DNA of 64,000 nt from Gammaproteobacteria bacterium UBA4421 (lineage in GTDB: Bacteria > Pseudomonadota > Gammaproteobacteria > Pseudomonadales > Azotimanducaceae). Position 1 is the stretch's first letter; every line of letters begins with the position of its first letter. Both the position numbers and the translations under genes were made by a program. The DNA lies in contig DGQF01000055.1 in the NCBI GenBank assembly GCA_002389675.1, positions 62,001-126,000 of the forward strand. Reading direction: 5' to 3'. Positions 42,670 to 52,004 of the stretch are shown one piece after another. The notes under the pieces are model-generated. The model ran no database searches, was not told the DNA's origin, and worked only from the letters and a program-made list of their open reading frames with translations.

Positions 42670-43485
42670 GTGACTTTAGAAGAATTTGAGACTATCCGTG
42701 TGGAGCGTGAGGGGCCCGTGGATTGGTTGGTACTTAATCGTCCGCAAGCATTGAATTCGATCAACACGCAGATGGTAACGGAGTTGCGACATTATTTTCA
42801 TGGGCTATCGGAAAATGCAAGTACGCGCATAGTCGTAATGCGAGGTGAGGGCCGTGCCTTTTGCGCTGGACTGGACATTAAGCAAGCTGGTTCGACAACA
42901 GATGATGCTGGCCATCGCCCGGTTGGCGGCGGTTGGGGTTTTCAGGGATATTTGGCAGAGGTTTATATCGCCATGCGGCGATGTCCGCAGCCGATTATTA
43001 GTCTGCTGCATGGACCTGTCTGCGGCGGTGGATTTGCGTTTGCGCTGGCTTCTGATATCCGTATTGCGGCGGAGAGCGTGCGTATGAATGCTGCGTTTAT
43101 TCGCATTGGCCTGTCATCCTGCGATATGGGCACATCCTATTTTTTGCCTCGTCTTGTAGGCACGGCGTTGGCTTCAGAGTTGATGCTAACCGGGCGATTT
43201 ATTAAGGCGCAGCGCGCGTTGGCTACTGGGCTCGTATCCGAGGTTGTTGCTGATGCCGATTTAGGTGCTGCGGCGCTACCGTATCTCGAGGAAATGTTGA
43301 CCACTTCGCCGATGGGACTGCGGTTGACTAAGGAGGGCTTGAATATGGCCATTGATGCCAATTCATTGGAGTCTGCGATGGCCATTGAGAATCGTAATCA
43401 AGTGCTTTGCTCGCGCAGCGAGGATGCCAAGGAAGGGATGAAGGCCTTTCTTGAAAAACGCCCGCCTGTCTATACGGGGCGATAG
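42670..43485 (+). CDS. Enoyl-CoA hydratase/isomerase family (crotonase)
   Basis: A 271-residue crotonase. The pattern is 'WLVLNRPQALNSINTQMV', 'RAFCAGLDIKQAG' for the first oxyanion-hole strand, 'GPVCGGGFAFALASDIRIAAES' for the second, and 'NAAFIRIGLSSCDMGTSYFLPRLVG'. The glutamates that act in hydratases of the rat mitochondrial type are not at the usual places, while Asp in 'CDMG' occupies the alternative catalytic site. It may therefore be an isomerase, hydrolase or lyase rather than a hydratase. GTG start, preceded by AGGGGAAATAAA. It is regulated with the Rieske gene if the palindrome at 42526-42541 is an operator. Confidence 0.88.
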   Translation: MTLEEFETIRVEREGPVDWLVLNRPQALNSINTQMVTELRHYFHGLSENASTRIVVMRGEGRAFCAGLDIKQAGSTTDDAGHRPVGGGWGFQGYLAEVYIAMRRCPQPIISLLHGPVCGGGFAFALASDIRIAAESVRMNAAFIRIGLSSCDMGTSYFLPRLVGTALASELMLTGRFIKAQRALATGLVSEVVADADLGAAALPYLEEMLTTSPMGLRLTKEGLNMAIDANSLESAMAIENRNQVLCSRSEDAKEGMKAFLEKRPPVYTGR

Positions 43486-43733
43486 TCTTTGGTCTTGACA
43501 TGGTCTGGTTATAGCCTAAAAAAGATTGCCGTCGCAATTATGAATGACCGCGGTAATGGCAAGCAGTGTAATTAGACACAGTACCCTGAGCGGGCCCCAT
43601 GCCTAGGCCGTAGCGTGCCTTTGGCCGATGGTGGTCCAGCCACCGGATTCCAAGGAGGGGGTGCACCGCGAACCCGGGCATTGGAGTGTACCTATGATCT
43701 GGGTTTGCTACGCCTATGGCTAAAGCGCCCATG
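43486..43733. other. 248-bp convergent intergenic region, no clear gene
   Basis: This is the largest gap in the window, between a crotonase stop and an acyl-CoA dehydrogenase stop. It is GC-rich with short imperfect stems (GGTGG/CCACC near 43630). A 64-codon frame (43732 down to 43538, minus strand) starts one base after the dehydrogenase stop, but its composition is not convincingly protein-like. I see no promoter, repeat or RNA motif I can name. It may hold a terminator or remnants of a decayed gene. Confidence 0.4.
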
Positions 43734-44918
43734 CTAGTCTGGCAACCCAAGCACTCGTTTGGCGATGATGTTTTGCTGGACTTCATTGGTACCCCCATAC
43801 ACCGTCACAGCGCGATCACGTAGCCAGCTTCGGGTAGATTCTAATTCCTCGACTGAGAATTCATCACCCTCCCAGCCGAGACCGGCAGTGCCGCGCAGCG
43901 TTGACTTCAGCTGCGCACCTTCCTTGGCTAAGGTTGAGCCGACCAGTTTGAAAATTGAAGTTGCTGCCCCGGGTGCGCCGCTCTCTCTGCTCTCATCCAA
44001 CACCCGTTGAGAGGTCAGCATTAACGCTCGTTCTTGGATAACTTGAGTTAATACTTGATCGCGTTGGCTATGGTCGGCAATCTTGCCGTCCGCGGTTTCA
44101 CCTGAGTATTTCTTGGCGATACTTGCATAAATGTTGAGCGTTGGTTTTTTCTTTTTACCTCGCGAGGTTCTTGCGGAGGCGCCATTTCGCTCGTACTGAA
44201 GCAATCTTTTACCAACCGTCCAGCCCTTATTTAGCGACCCGATGAGATCGTTGCGATCTGCACGGGCGTTATCAAGAAAGGTTTCACAAAACGGCGAAGA
44301 ACCCGATATCAGTTTGATTGGTTTGACGGTGACACCCGCCTGTTGCATGGGCAAAAGGATAAAACTGATGCCGTCATGTTTTGGTGCGCTGGGGTCCGTG
44401 CGAACCAGGGCAAACATCCAATTGGCGTGTTGTGCGCCAGAGGTCCAGATTTTCTGTCCATTGATCACAAACTGGTCACCTTCAAGGACGGCTTTTGTTT
44501 GCAGTCCCGCGAGATCAGAACCCGCTCCGGGCTCTGAATAGCCTTGGCACCATTGGGCTTCACCCGTCACAATTTTAGGCAGATGACGTAGCTTTTGATC
44601 TTCGGTTCCAAATTCTAAAAGGGTCGGCCCAATCATGGCTAAACCCATTCCGGTGGCGGGCGGCAGTGCTTTGATGCGGGCGAGCTCCTGGCTGAGCACT
44701 TGTGCCTCGGCTTTATTTAACCCTCCGCCGCCATAACTGGCTGGCCAAGTCGGAGCTGTCCATCCCCGGGCTGCTGCCTGGTCGCGCCACTGGTTCGCAT
44801 CGTCGGTTTGATAGATTTCATAAGCGTCTTCAAAATGCACAGCGCCCACGCGCATGCTGGCAGGACAATGAGTCTCCACCCAGTCACGGGCTTCTGCACG
44901 AAAAATATCGATTGACAT
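43734..44918 (-). CDS. Acyl-CoA dehydrogenase
   Basis: A 394-residue flavoenzyme. It has the N-terminal helical domain ('RGWTAPTWPASYGGGGLNKAEAQVLSQELARIKA'), 'YSEPGAGSDLAGLQTKA' with the FAD/substrate loop, 'FVINGQKIWTSGAQHANWMF', and the C-terminal 'YGGTNEVQQNIIAKRVLGLP'. The motif is YGGT, not the YEGT that carries the catalytic glutamate in medium-chain enzymes. The missing Glu is typical of subunits of heteromeric steroid acyl-CoA dehydrogenases (FadE26/28 type), where activity needs a partner subunit. No partner of this class is adjacent. The stop is 3 bp from a 64-codon frame of doubtful status. Confidence 0.9.
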   Translation of the reverse strand: MSIDIFRAEARDWVETHCPASMRVGAVHFEDAYEIYQTDDANQWRDQAAARGWTAPTWPASYGGGGLNKAEAQVLSQELARIKALPPATGMGLAMIGPTLLEFGTEDQKLRHLPKIVTGEAQWCQGYSEPGAGSDLAGLQTKAVLEGDQFVINGQKIWTSGAQHANWMFALVRTDPSAPKHDGISFILLPMQQAGVTVKPIKLISGSSPFCETFLDNARADRNDLIGSLNKGWTVGKRLLQYERNGASARTSRGKKKKPTLNIYASIAKKYSGETADGKIADHSQRDQVLTQVIQERALMLTSQRVLDESRESGAPGAATSIFKLVGSTLAKEGAQLKSTLRGTAGLGWEGDEFSVEELESTRSWLRDRAVTVYGGTNEVQQNIIAKRVLGLPD

Positions 44919-44984
44919 CTTTAATACCTTATCGCTGGTTAATGCGGAAAAAGTATACCCGATTGGCAGGTGTCGATGTTGAAA

Positions 44985-45470
44985 CTAAAGGTGATCAGTA
45001 AGTAGGTTGGCGCGCGCCATGAAGCTCGAAACGGTTGTTTCTAAGCGCCATATTTTATGCCTCAGGTCGATGGTCTCCGGAAGATAAGTCGGCGGATCAC
45101 CGGTTAGATTGCGGATGCGGACACTGCAGTCTAGATTCTTGCAGATATAGTTGCCGATTCGGTGTCTGCCCTGTGATCCAGTAACGCCGGTGCTGAACAT
45201 TGCTGTGCCGCGGCTGCGATAGACATGGTGGCACCAAGAACACATGTGTGTGCGTGCGCGTGCACTTGGATTGAGCATACGTCGAAGTTTTAATCCCCGT
45301 AATTTGTCCTGTACGCTCATGACGACGAATCCGTGATGACCATCGGGGTGAACCCATCCAAAATAATCCAGCACGCCCCAGTCCACGGGGGCTAGGTTTG
45401 GCGCGCCCAGTTTCTGTGCGGTGAGGTTTGGAAACACGGACCGTAAGTCGCGGGTTGAGAGTGGTTTCAG
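44985..45470 (-). CDS. FBP-domain (EF-G-binding C-terminal, treble-clef) protein, probable CTG start
   Basis: A 161-residue protein of the FBP_C family, seen as a treble-clef zinc finger: 'MCSWCHHVY' (CxxC) and 'YICKNLDCSVRIRNL' (Cx4C). In between lies 'GTAMFSTGVTGSQGRHRIGN', which is typical of the family. The ATG/GTG start at 45437 would drop the expected N-terminus 'KPLSTRDLRSVFPN', which is encoded in frame directly upstream. The most plausible start is CTG at 45468-45470 (minus strand), with AGGAG (45477-45481) 6 nt upstream and an in-frame stop just before. This would give MKPLSTRDLRSVFPN. Staphylococcal FusB-like members bind EF-G; the role in this organism is unknown. Confidence 0.8.
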   Translation of the reverse strand: MKPLSTRDLRSVFPNLTAQKLGAPNLAPVDWGVLDYFGWVHPDGHHGFVVMSVQDKLRGLKLRRMLNPSARARTHMCSWCHHVYRSRGTAMFSTGVTGSQGRHRIGNYICKNLDCSVRIRNLTGDPPTYLPETIDLRHKIWRLETTVSSFMARANLLTDHL

Positions 45471-45540
45471 CGGTGACTCCTGATTTGTGACACACCCAGT
45501 TTAACGTGACCGGTCGGTATTGCCATTCGCGATGGAACAG

Positions 45541-45560
45541 TAAATAGTAAGCACTATTTA
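45541..45560. promoter_or_regulatory. Inverted repeat TAAATAGT-N4-ACTATTTA
   Basis: A perfect 8-4-8 inverted repeat immediately before the Shine-Dalgarno GGGGGAGG (45564-45571) and the ATG at 45576. A short palindrome GACCGGTC lies at 45508-45515, also in the 105-bp gap between the FBP-domain gene and the dehydrogenase gene. The position just upstream of the ribosome-binding site fits a TetR/GntR-type operator that blocks transcription. It could alternatively fold as a weak hairpin in the 5' leader. Sequence evidence only. Confidence 0.5.
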
Positions 45561-45575
45561 ATCGGGGGAGGTCTT

Positions 45576-46715
45576 ATGAGCAAGATACCGCAAAGCGGTC
45601 TGCAGTTGCAGTCGATGGTGACCAGTTCCGGGCAATTGCAACTGACATTGCGTGAGGTTGCCGTTGCCCCGCCTAGAGAAAACGAAGTGTTGGTTCGGGT
45701 AGAGGCAAGCCCGATTAATCCTTCTGATTTAGGGCTTTTATTGGGAATGGCAGATTTGAGTACCGCGACCCCAGTCGGTAATGGCGATTTGCCCGCGGTG
45801 ACAGCCGATATTCCGCCCGCTTTGGTTAAGCACATGTCCGGTCGATTTGATGAATCTATGCCGGTAGGCAATGAAGGGGCGGGAGTGGTGATTGCTGCGG
45901 GTGCCGATCCGCAGGCGCAGGCTCTGCTGGGTCGAACTGTTGCCGTTCTGGGTGGTGCAATGTACAGCCAGTACCGGACTCTCAACGTGCAGCAATGTTT
46001 GTTAATGCATGAGGGAGTCACCCCGAGGGAAAGCGCATCTTGTTTTGTGAATCCTTTGACTGCGTTGGGCATGGTGGAAACGATGCGTGTGGAAGGGTTC
46101 AAAGCTCTGATACATACCGCCGCAGCGTCTAACCTAGGCCAGATGTTACAGAAAATCTGTCTTGCCGACGGGGTGGAGCTGGTAAATATCGTTCGTAAGC
46201 CTGAGCAAGCCCAACTCTTGCGTGATTTGGGTGCAACCTATGTGTGTGATGCCTCTCAAGATTCTTTTAGGCGAGACCTAACCGATGCCATCGCTAAGAC
46301 AGGTGCTTATTTGGCGTTTGACGCCACTGGTGGCGGCGGTTTAGCGGACTCAATTTTAGCGGCGATGGAGGCGGCTGCCATTGCGACCGCTGCGGAATAT
46401 AGTCGCTATGGATCAACTCAGCACAAGCAAGTTTATATCTACGGAGGACTGGAGCGCTCGGCAACAACATTGCGCCGCAGTTACGGCATGGCTTGGGGTT
46501 TAGGGGGGTGGTTGCTCACGCCGTTTTTACAAAAGGTTGGCCGAGAAAAAGCACAGGCGCTTCGCCAGCGTGTTGCTGACGAGGTGCGTACAACGTTTGC
46601 CAGTAGTTACGCGGCTGAGATCTCTTTGCGCGAAACATTGGATTTGACGACTTTGCGTACTTACGCGAAACAGGCTACGGGAAAAAAATACTTGATAAAT
46701 CCAAACGCAAGTTGA
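45576..46715 (+). CDS. Zinc-independent MDR oxidoreductase (quinone reductase-like)
   Basis: A 379-residue medium-chain dehydrogenase/reductase. The N-terminal GroES-like domain has 'NEVLVRVEASPINPSDLGLLLG' and the later 'GNEGAGVVIAAGADPQAQALLGRTVAVL' segment. The Rossmann part has 'ALIHTAAASNLGQMLQKICLADGVELVNIVRKPEQ' and 'LAFDATGGGGLADSILAAM'. The zinc-binding Cys/His set of alcohol dehydrogenases is absent, so it is probably a quinone reductase or enoyl reductase type. ATG start with GGGGGAGG upstream. An inverted repeat just before it (45541-45560) suggests negative control. Reaction unknown. Confidence 0.87.
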   Translation: MSKIPQSGLQLQSMVTSSGQLQLTLREVAVAPPRENEVLVRVEASPINPSDLGLLLGMADLSTATPVGNGDLPAVTADIPPALVKHMSGRFDESMPVGNEGAGVVIAAGADPQAQALLGRTVAVLGGAMYSQYRTLNVQQCLLMHEGVTPRESASCFVNPLTALGMVETMRVEGFKALIHTAAASNLGQMLQKICLADGVELVNIVRKPEQAQLLRDLGATYVCDASQDSFRRDLTDAIAKTGAYLAFDATGGGGLADSILAAMEAAAIATAAEYSRYGSTQHKQVYIYGGLERSATTLRRSYGMAWGLGGWLLTPFLQKVGREKAQALRQRVADEVRTTFASSYAAEISLRETLDLTTLRTYAKQATGKKYLINPNAS

Positions 46716-46768
46716 TAAAGCCTCAAGGCGCAAGCTGCTCGTAAAATTTTGCTAATCGGAGAAGACAA

Positions 46769-48658
46769 TTGAATAAAATATTATTAGTCCTTTTTTTTGT
46801 GGCGGCGGTCGGATGCGGGGAGTCTTCGGTTGAAGAGCTCGATACAAAGCCAGGCGAATCGTCAGCCGGGCAGGATGACGCTGCAGTGCCGCTGCCTTTG
46901 CGTAATGAGCAGCGTAATGCTTATTTTGGAGATACGCATGTGCATACGGTACTGTCGTTTGATGCGTATCTGATGGGTACGCGTGGGACGCCGGACGACG
47001 CTTATGAGTTTGCAAAAGGAGCGGAAATAGCACATGCCTCAGGTTTTAGGATGCGGATGCAAAAACCCCTCGATTTTTTGGCGGTCTCTGATCATGGGTT
47101 TTATCTCGGCATGATGCGGGCCTTGGGTGAGGCACAAGGCGCATATGCAGAGCATCGCTTTGCACCGGTTGTAGCCAGCGCGACCACGGCCGCAACATCC
47201 GCGTCAGCGTTTGCAACGTTGCTTGATCACCTGCAGGCCCGTGTGCCTGGTGAAGTCGATGATTTGGATGACCGTGACGTTGCCCGCAGCGCCTGGCAGG
47301 AGATTATCGAGTCGGCGCAGCGGCACAATGATCCGGGACGCTTCACCACGTTTATCGCCTATGAGTACACCACGTCAGGCCCCGAATTTGAAAATCTCCA
47401 CCGTAACGTTATTTTTCGCGACCATAATGTGCCGGAACAGGTGTTCTCTCGGCTAGATTCGGTCAACCCGGAGGATTTGTGGGATTGGATGGACACTAAT
47501 CGATCGCGCGGACAAGATGCGATAGCGATACCGCATAATTCCAATGGCTCTGATGGATGGATGTTCGCAAAAACCAAATTCAACAGCGATGAGCCCTTTG
47601 ATGCAGCTTATGTGCAGCAGCGCATGCGTAATGAGCCGCTTGTAGAGAATACGCAGGTCAAAGGCACCTCTGACACCCATCCATTGCTTTCGCCTAATGA
47701 TGAGTGGGCTAATTTTGAAATCATGCCGTTGCGTATTGCCAGTGCTCTGCCCTCTTCGCCATCGGGCAGCTATGTGCGAGAGGCCTATTTGAATGGCCTG
47801 TTGATGGAGCAGGAGAGTGGTATTAACCCGTATAAATTTGGCGTGATTGGTGCCTCTGATACTCACAATGCAGCGGGATCGTTTGAAGAAAATAATTATT
47901 GGAGTAAAACCGGGTTGATGGACATTGGGCCCGAGCTGCGAGGTTCGGTGCCGTTGCCAGATTCTTCGGCTGATGATCCGCAGTATGCAAGTTCAGCTGC
48001 CGCATTTTGGGGGGCATCAGGATTGGCTGGGGTTTGGGCGGAGTCCAATACCAGAGACGATCTGTTTGATGCTTTTCGCCGCAAAGAGACGTTCAGTACC
48101 AGCGGACCCCATATTAAAGTACGTTTTTTTGCGGGTTATGATCTGGATCAAAGCTTAATTAACGACCCGGATGCGATAGCCAAAGCGTATGCACAAGGGG
48201 TCCCGATGGGATCGGATCTGATGGCTGACGCAGGGCGCAGTCCTGCGTTTTATCTTTGGGCCAGCCGTGACCCCGACACCTACAGTTTGCAGCGATTGCA
48301 GATTGTTAAAGGATGGGTTGAAAACGGGGAAGCGAAAGAAGCTGTTATTGACGTTGCGTGTTCAGATGGTTTAGCCGTTGATCCTGCGACAAAGCGCTGT
48401 CCAAACAACGGGGCCAGCGTCGATCTGAGTGATTGTTCCGTGACTGCGGGTGTTGGCGATGCAGAGTTAGTCTCGGTCTGGCAGGACCCTGATTTTGATC
48501 CCCAGCAACGGGCCTTTTACTACGCGCGGGTGTTAGAGAACCCCAGCTGTCGCTGGTCGACTTATGATGCCATCCGTGCGGGGGTGTCTCCTCGCCTTGA
48601 TATGCAGGCAACGCTTCAAGATCGTGCGTGGTCCTCACCCATTTGGTACATGCCCTAG
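46769..48658 (+). CDS. DUF3604 lipoprotein
   Basis: A 629-residue protein starting with TTG at 46769; CGGAGAAG is 7 nt upstream. The N-terminus '[20 protein letters not shown]' has a lipobox (AAVGC), so the protein is probably anchored in the cell envelope. The body shows '[17 protein letters not shown]', 'FLAVSDHGF', '[13 protein letters not shown]' and '[15 protein letters not shown]', and ends 'SSPIWYMP'. These are characteristic of DUF3604, a family related to PHP-type metal-dependent phosphoesterases (DTHVHT and SDH motifs as metal ligands). Its substrate is not known to me. It follows the MDR oxidoreductase by 53 bp on the same strand. Confidence 0.88.
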   Translation: MNKILLVLFFVAAVGCGESSVEELDTKPGESSAGQDDAAVPLPLRNEQRNAYFGDTHVHTVLSFDAYLMGTRGTPDDAYEFAKGAEIAHASGFRMRMQKPLDFLAVSDHGFYLGMMRALGEAQGAYAEHRFAPVVASATTAATSASAFATLLDHLQARVPGEVDDLDDRDVARSAWQEIIESAQRHNDPGRFTTFIAYEYTTSGPEFENLHRNVIFRDHNVPEQVFSRLDSVNPEDLWDWMDTNRSRGQDAIAIPHNSNGSDGWMFAKTKFNSDEPFDAAYVQQRMRNEPLVENTQVKGTSDTHPLLSPNDEWANFEIMPLRIASALPSSPSGSYVREAYLNGLLMEQESGINPYKFGVIGASDTHNAAGSFEENNYWSKTGLMDIGPELRGSVPLPDSSADDPQYASSAAAFWGASGLAGVWAESNTRDDLFDAFRRKETFSTSGPHIKVRFFAGYDLDQSLINDPDAIAKAYAQGVPMGSDLMADAGRSPAFYLWASRDPDTYSLQRLQIVKGWVENGEAKEAVIDVACSDGLAVDPATKRCPNNGASVDLSDCSVTAGVGDAELVSVWQDPDFDPQQRAFYYARVLENPSCRWSTYDAIRAGVSPRLDMQATLQDRAWSSPIWYMP

Positions 48659-48665
48659 GCTGCTT

Positions 48666-49655
48666 TTAGAGTGATGCGCAGGCCTTTTTGGCGATGGTAT
48701 AAGAATTGACGCGGGCCTGGTGGTCGTAGATCTGGCTGACGACCACCAGTTCATCAGCGCCGGTTTGTTTAACAAATTTGCTGACCTGCTCGTTGACCTG
48801 AGCCTCGGTGCCAACAGCGGATGCGCTGCTGACTTGGCTCAGCATTTGTTTGTCTTGTGCAGTGAGATTGTCCTCGAAGTTGGCTTGTGGCGGAGGTAGT
48901 TTGCCGGGATTGCCCAGCCGAAGGTTGATAAAAGCCCGCAAGCTGGAGGAACGAAGATAATGCGCTTCTGCCTCACTGTCTGCTGCGCAGATGTTGTATC
49001 CCAAGATGACATAGGGTTCGGACAGTTGCTCGGACGGCTCAAATTGTTGCCGATAAATATCAAGGGCCTGCGTCATGGCCGCCGGAGCAAAGTGTGCTGC
49101 GAAGGCGAAAGGCAGTCCGAGAATTGCTGCCAGTTGCGCGCCGAATAAACTGGAGCCCAGGATATACAGGGGCACGTTAGAGCCATGACCGGGAACTGCA
49201 CAAACCCGTTGTTGTGGTCCGGCAGCTTTTAGGTATTCGCGCAATTCGATGACGTCGCGCGGGAAGTTGTTGGGGTCGCTTTGCAGGGTTCTGCGCAATG
49301 CTTGCGCAGTGGCTCCGTCGGTGCCGGGTGCGCGCCCGAGGCCTAAATCGATCCGTCCCGGAAACAACGCATCCAAGGTGCCAAACTGTTCGGCGACCAT
49401 TAGGGGGGCGTGGTTGGGCAGCATGATGCCGCCGGAGCCCACGCGGATTGTCGAGGTGCCCGCGGCCACGTGACCGATCACCACTGGAGTTGCCGCGCTG
49501 GCGATGCCCCGCATATTGTGGTGTTCAGCTAGCCAATATCGGTGGTAACCCAACTGTTCGGCATGTTGAGCAAGATTGAGCGAGTTGGACAAAGCCTCCG
49601 CTGCAGTATGCCCTTCGGTGATGGGTGATAAGTCGAGAACAGACAGGACGGTCAT
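48666..49655 (-). CDS. LLM-class flavin-dependent oxidoreductase
   Basis: A 329-residue luciferase-family protein. It begins '[50 protein letters not shown]', with the conserved 'YWLAEHH' and '[40 protein letters not shown]'. This is the MsnO8/FMN-dependent LLM subgroup rather than the F420 type. It likely reduces or oxygenates a substrate with FMNH2. It is convergent with the DUF3604 gene (7 bp apart) and divergent from the nitroreductase gene. Confidence 0.9.
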   Translation of the reverse strand: MTVLSVLDLSPITEGHTAAEALSNSLNLAQHAEQLGYHRYWLAEHHNMRGIASAATPVVIGHVAAGTSTIRVGSGGIMLPNHAPLMVAEQFGTLDALFPGRIDLGLGRAPGTDGATAQALRRTLQSDPNNFPRDVIELREYLKAAGPQQRVCAVPGHGSNVPLYILGSSLFGAQLAAILGLPFAFAAHFAPAAMTQALDIYRQQFEPSEQLSEPYVILGYNICAADSEAEAHYLRSSSLRAFINLRLGNPGKLPPPQANFEDNLTAQDKQMLSQVSSASAVGTEAQVNEQVSKFVKQTGADELVVVSQIYDHQARVNSYTIAKKACASL

Positions 49656-49723
49656 GGTTTGCTTTCTGTGGTCTTAGACCTGACCATTGTAGGCGCTATT
49701 GGACAGGATAAAAGGGGCAAATC

Positions 49724-50359
49724 ATGTTGCCGGACAATGAATTAGATTGGGTCGATGAGGTTTTGAGCACGGCACGGTCGGTTCGCCGTAAACTGGATTT
49801 TGATCGCGCCATAGAGCGCGGCGTGTTGTTGGACTGTATCGATGTTGCGGTGCAGGCACCAACAGGCATTCCCGAGGAGTCCTGGCGCTTTGTGGTAGTA
49901 GACGATTTGCGGCAAAAAAAAGCCATTGCCGAGCAATATCATGAGCAACTGGTGAATGTGCTTAAGTCGAGAGATCTGCCCATGAAACCTACACATAAAG
50001 CGCTGGTAGACCGATTGCACGAGATACCCGCAATGATTTTTGTCTGCGTAGACGGTGAGCCAAATGAGGATAGTATCGGCTCTCATGTGGCTTATTATGG
50101 TTCGGTCTTGCCTGCGGCCTGGTCGTTAATGTTAGCGCTGCGCGCCCGGGGAATCGGCGCGACCTGGACAACCTTGCTGTCGGCATGCCAGCCGCAAATC
50201 AGGGAGATTTTGGGTATGCCCCGAGGTACGATACAAACCATTATGCTGCCAGTGGGATATACCAAGGGTGCTGTCCTGAAGCGGGCGCAGCGTCGACCAG
50301 CAGAGCAGGTGACGTTTTGGAACACTTGGGGAACATTAAAACAGAGGAGTTTGAAGTAA
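49724..50359 (+). CDS. Nitroreductase family protein
   Basis: A 211-residue FMN-binding protein. The N-terminus 'ARSVRRKLDFDRAIERGVLLDCIDVAVQAPTG' includes the RSVR FMN-phosphate-binding motif. The middle has 'GSVLPAAWSLMLALRARGIGATWTTLLS' and the C-terminus 'PRGTIQTIMLPVGYTKG'. It could reduce nitro, quinone or enone groups, or act as an F420-type reductase. The stop TAA overlaps the next ATG by one base (TAATG), so it is coupled with an NTF2-like gene. Confidence 0.88.
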   Translation: MLPDNELDWVDEVLSTARSVRRKLDFDRAIERGVLLDCIDVAVQAPTGIPEESWRFVVVDDLRQKKAIAEQYHEQLVNVLKSRDLPMKPTHKALVDRLHEIPAMIFVCVDGEPNEDSIGSHVAYYGSVLPAAWSLMLALRARGIGATWTTLLSACQPQIREILGMPRGTIQTIMLPVGYTKGAVLKRAQRRPAEQVTFWNTWGTLKQRSLK

Positions 50360-50787
50360 TGGGAGATATAACTGCAGATCGAATTGCCGTTCAGGATGTC
50401 ATGTCACGCTACGCGGCAGGGGTTGATGATCGAGATTTAGGGCTTTATAGAAGCTGTTTTGCTGATGACGTTGAGGTCGTCGGTTTTGGTGCAGAAACCT
50501 TTAGAGGCGGAGATGAGTGGACGGCATATGTGGATCAAGCTTTGCAGGCTTATGGAGCGACTCAGCATATGCTGTCGCCGGTTTATGCGACGATTGAGGG
50601 CGACGAGGCAAATGCGCGAACCGATGTACAGGCGCTGCATTATATGAAGGCCAGTGAAGGTACAACGCTAACCCTTTGGGCAACTTATTTTACTAAAATG
50701 CGCCGAATAGACGGACATTGGAAAATTGTTCGCCATGAATTGGTCAGCCGCGGCACTAAGATAGAACCGCCGCCGCCAAGCGTTTAG
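50359..50787 (+). CDS. SnoaL/NTF2-fold protein
   Basis: I choose ATG 50359, overlapping the nitroreductase stop; GAGGAG (50344-50349) lies at the right distance. The frame extends back to 50185 inside the nitroreductase gene, which is not needed. The 142-residue product has the SnoaL-like pattern 'IAVQDVMSRYAAGVDDRDLGLYRSCFADDVEVVG', 'AYGATQHMLSPVYATIEGDEANARTDVQALHYMK' and 'MRRIDGHWKIVRHEL'. The fold is used by ketosteroid isomerases, dehydratases and polyketide cyclases. With the nitroreductase it forms a two-gene operon that could act on a dienone or enone. Confidence 0.85.
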   Translation: MGDITADRIAVQDVMSRYAAGVDDRDLGLYRSCFADDVEVVGFGAETFRGGDEWTAYVDQALQAYGATQHMLSPVYATIEGDEANARTDVQALHYMKASEGTTLTLWATYFTKMRRIDGHWKIVRHELVSRGTKIEPPPPSV

Positions 50788-50789
50788 CG

Positions 50790-52004
50790 TTATTTAGGCG
50801 CCGGCCCGCCCTGTCCGGTGAATTCAGGGTCTGGCTCATTGCCTAAGAATATGCTGCCCAAGTCTTGATACAGTGGATGTGAGACCCATCTGTGGGTCGC
50901 GCAGCCGTGGGCGTCACGCAGCTTTCGCTCCAAAGGACTGTGAGAGCGCATTGCGCTTGTCCCGGCCGCATTGTGCAGGCTGTCTACCAATTGCATACAA
51001 ATATTTGCGCCATGTGTGCAGGCCAAGCGCGCATTAATGGTGGTTTCAGCGCCGGGTGCCGGCGCGCCTGCATTCAGTTCGTCTTCGACATCTTGCATAG
51101 CTTGCAACACATAAGTGCGAACCGCTCGATAGTTGGCCATGGCTTCGCCCATGCGGTAGGCTGCGATCGGACGTTTGGCCAGTGAGCTGGTTGACATCAT
51201 CGGGATCTTATTTTGTGCAAGATCTGCAAATGCCTCGAGCATGCCTTTCGCCACACCCAACGCCACGGCGACTTTGTTAAAGGATAACCTCAGCGGCACC
51301 GGCATGCGAAATACTGGATTGTCATAGTGTGCAGGCGTCCGCATCAGGTCGACACCCAAAAATCGCGGTTCCACATAAGCGCCGTCTGCTTTGACATCGT
51401 TGCTTCCCGAACCGCGCAATCCTGCGACGTCCCAAGTATCTATGATTTCCCACTGATCACGATGCATCATCCACAGTTTCATGATGGGATTGCCGTCTTC
51501 ACCACGCTCGGGTTCATCACCGTTCATCAATGGTGCGGCCATAAAACACCAAGTTGCATTATGACAACCACTGATGAAAGTTGATTGACCCCATACGCGC
51601 ACGCCGCCATCTTCGGTGCGTTCTGCACGAGGTGGAATGGAACCGGGGCCGCCGCCGCCGCACATTACAACGTTTGGGTTGTCGATATACACTTCTTTTG
51701 CGAGCTCTGGATCCATCCCGCCGGCGGCCATGGCATTGATCTCAGATCCCAACATGACGTTCCACGCAACGGAGGCATCAATCGCGGCGATGCTCTCGAG
51801 TATTTTTATGGTGTCCAGGCTACTGGCGTCTTCGCCGCCTAATGCTTTGGGTAGTGTAAAACGAAAGAATCCTTCATCTATCAGCCGTTCAACAATACTG
51901 TCTGGGAGTTTTCTGATTTTCTGCGCGGCATCTCCGCCTGCAGCAATTTCATCTCTCATACTTTCGATCTTGTCGAGGCGCTTTTCTAATAGTTCTGCGT
52001 GCAC
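50790..52004 (-). CDS. Acyl-CoA dehydrogenase-fold flavin monooxygenase (HsaA/HpaB-like)
   Basis: A 404-residue protein of the acyl-CoA dehydrogenase superfamily in the two-component hydroxylase group. It has 'VERLIDEGFFRFTLPKALGGEDASSLDTIKILESIAAIDASVAWNVMLGSE' and a C-terminal 'HNAAGTSAMRSHSPLERKLRDAHGCATHRW', which is typical of HsaA/DszC-like hydroxylases. The usual ACAD signature 'YxGTNE' is absent. HsaA hydroxylates a steroid-derived aromatic ring in cholesterol degradation. It needs a separate flavin reductase, which is not adjacent. It is convergent with the NTF2-like gene at 50787 and translationally coupled to another NTF2-like gene upstream (1-nt overlap). Confidence 0.88.
   Translation of the reverse strand: MHAELLEKRLDKIESMRDEIAAGGDAAQKIRKLPDSIVERLIDEGFFRFTLPKALGGEDASSLDTIKILESIAAIDASVAWNVMLGSEINAMAAGGMDPELAKEVYIDNPNVVMCGGGGPGSIPPRAERTEDGGVRVWGQSTFISGCHNATWCFMAAPLMNGDEPERGEDGNPIMKLWMMHRDQWEIIDTWDVAGLRGSGSNDVKADGAYVEPRFLGVDLMRTPAHYDNPVFRMPVPLRLSFNKVAVALGVAKGMLEAFADLAQNKIPMMSTSSLAKRPIAAYRMGEAMANYRAVRTYVLQAMQDVEDELNAGAPAPGAETTINARLACTHGANICMQLVDSLHNAAGTSAMRSHSPLERKLRDAHGCATHRWVSHPLYQDLGSIFLGNEPDPEFTGQGGPAPK

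Noticed and set aside
43538..43732. 64-codon frame starting one base after the acyl-CoA dehydrogenase stop
   Set aside because: The position would suit translational coupling, but there is no Shine-Dalgarno, the sequence is rich in Pro, His and Gly without a domain pattern, and it resembles nothing I know.
45097..45495. Open frame of 132 codons on the minus strand, overlapping the FBP-domain gene in another frame
   Set aside because: Its composition (many Arg, Thr, Ser, Pro) is not protein-like, whereas the other frame has the zinc-finger pattern of a known domain.
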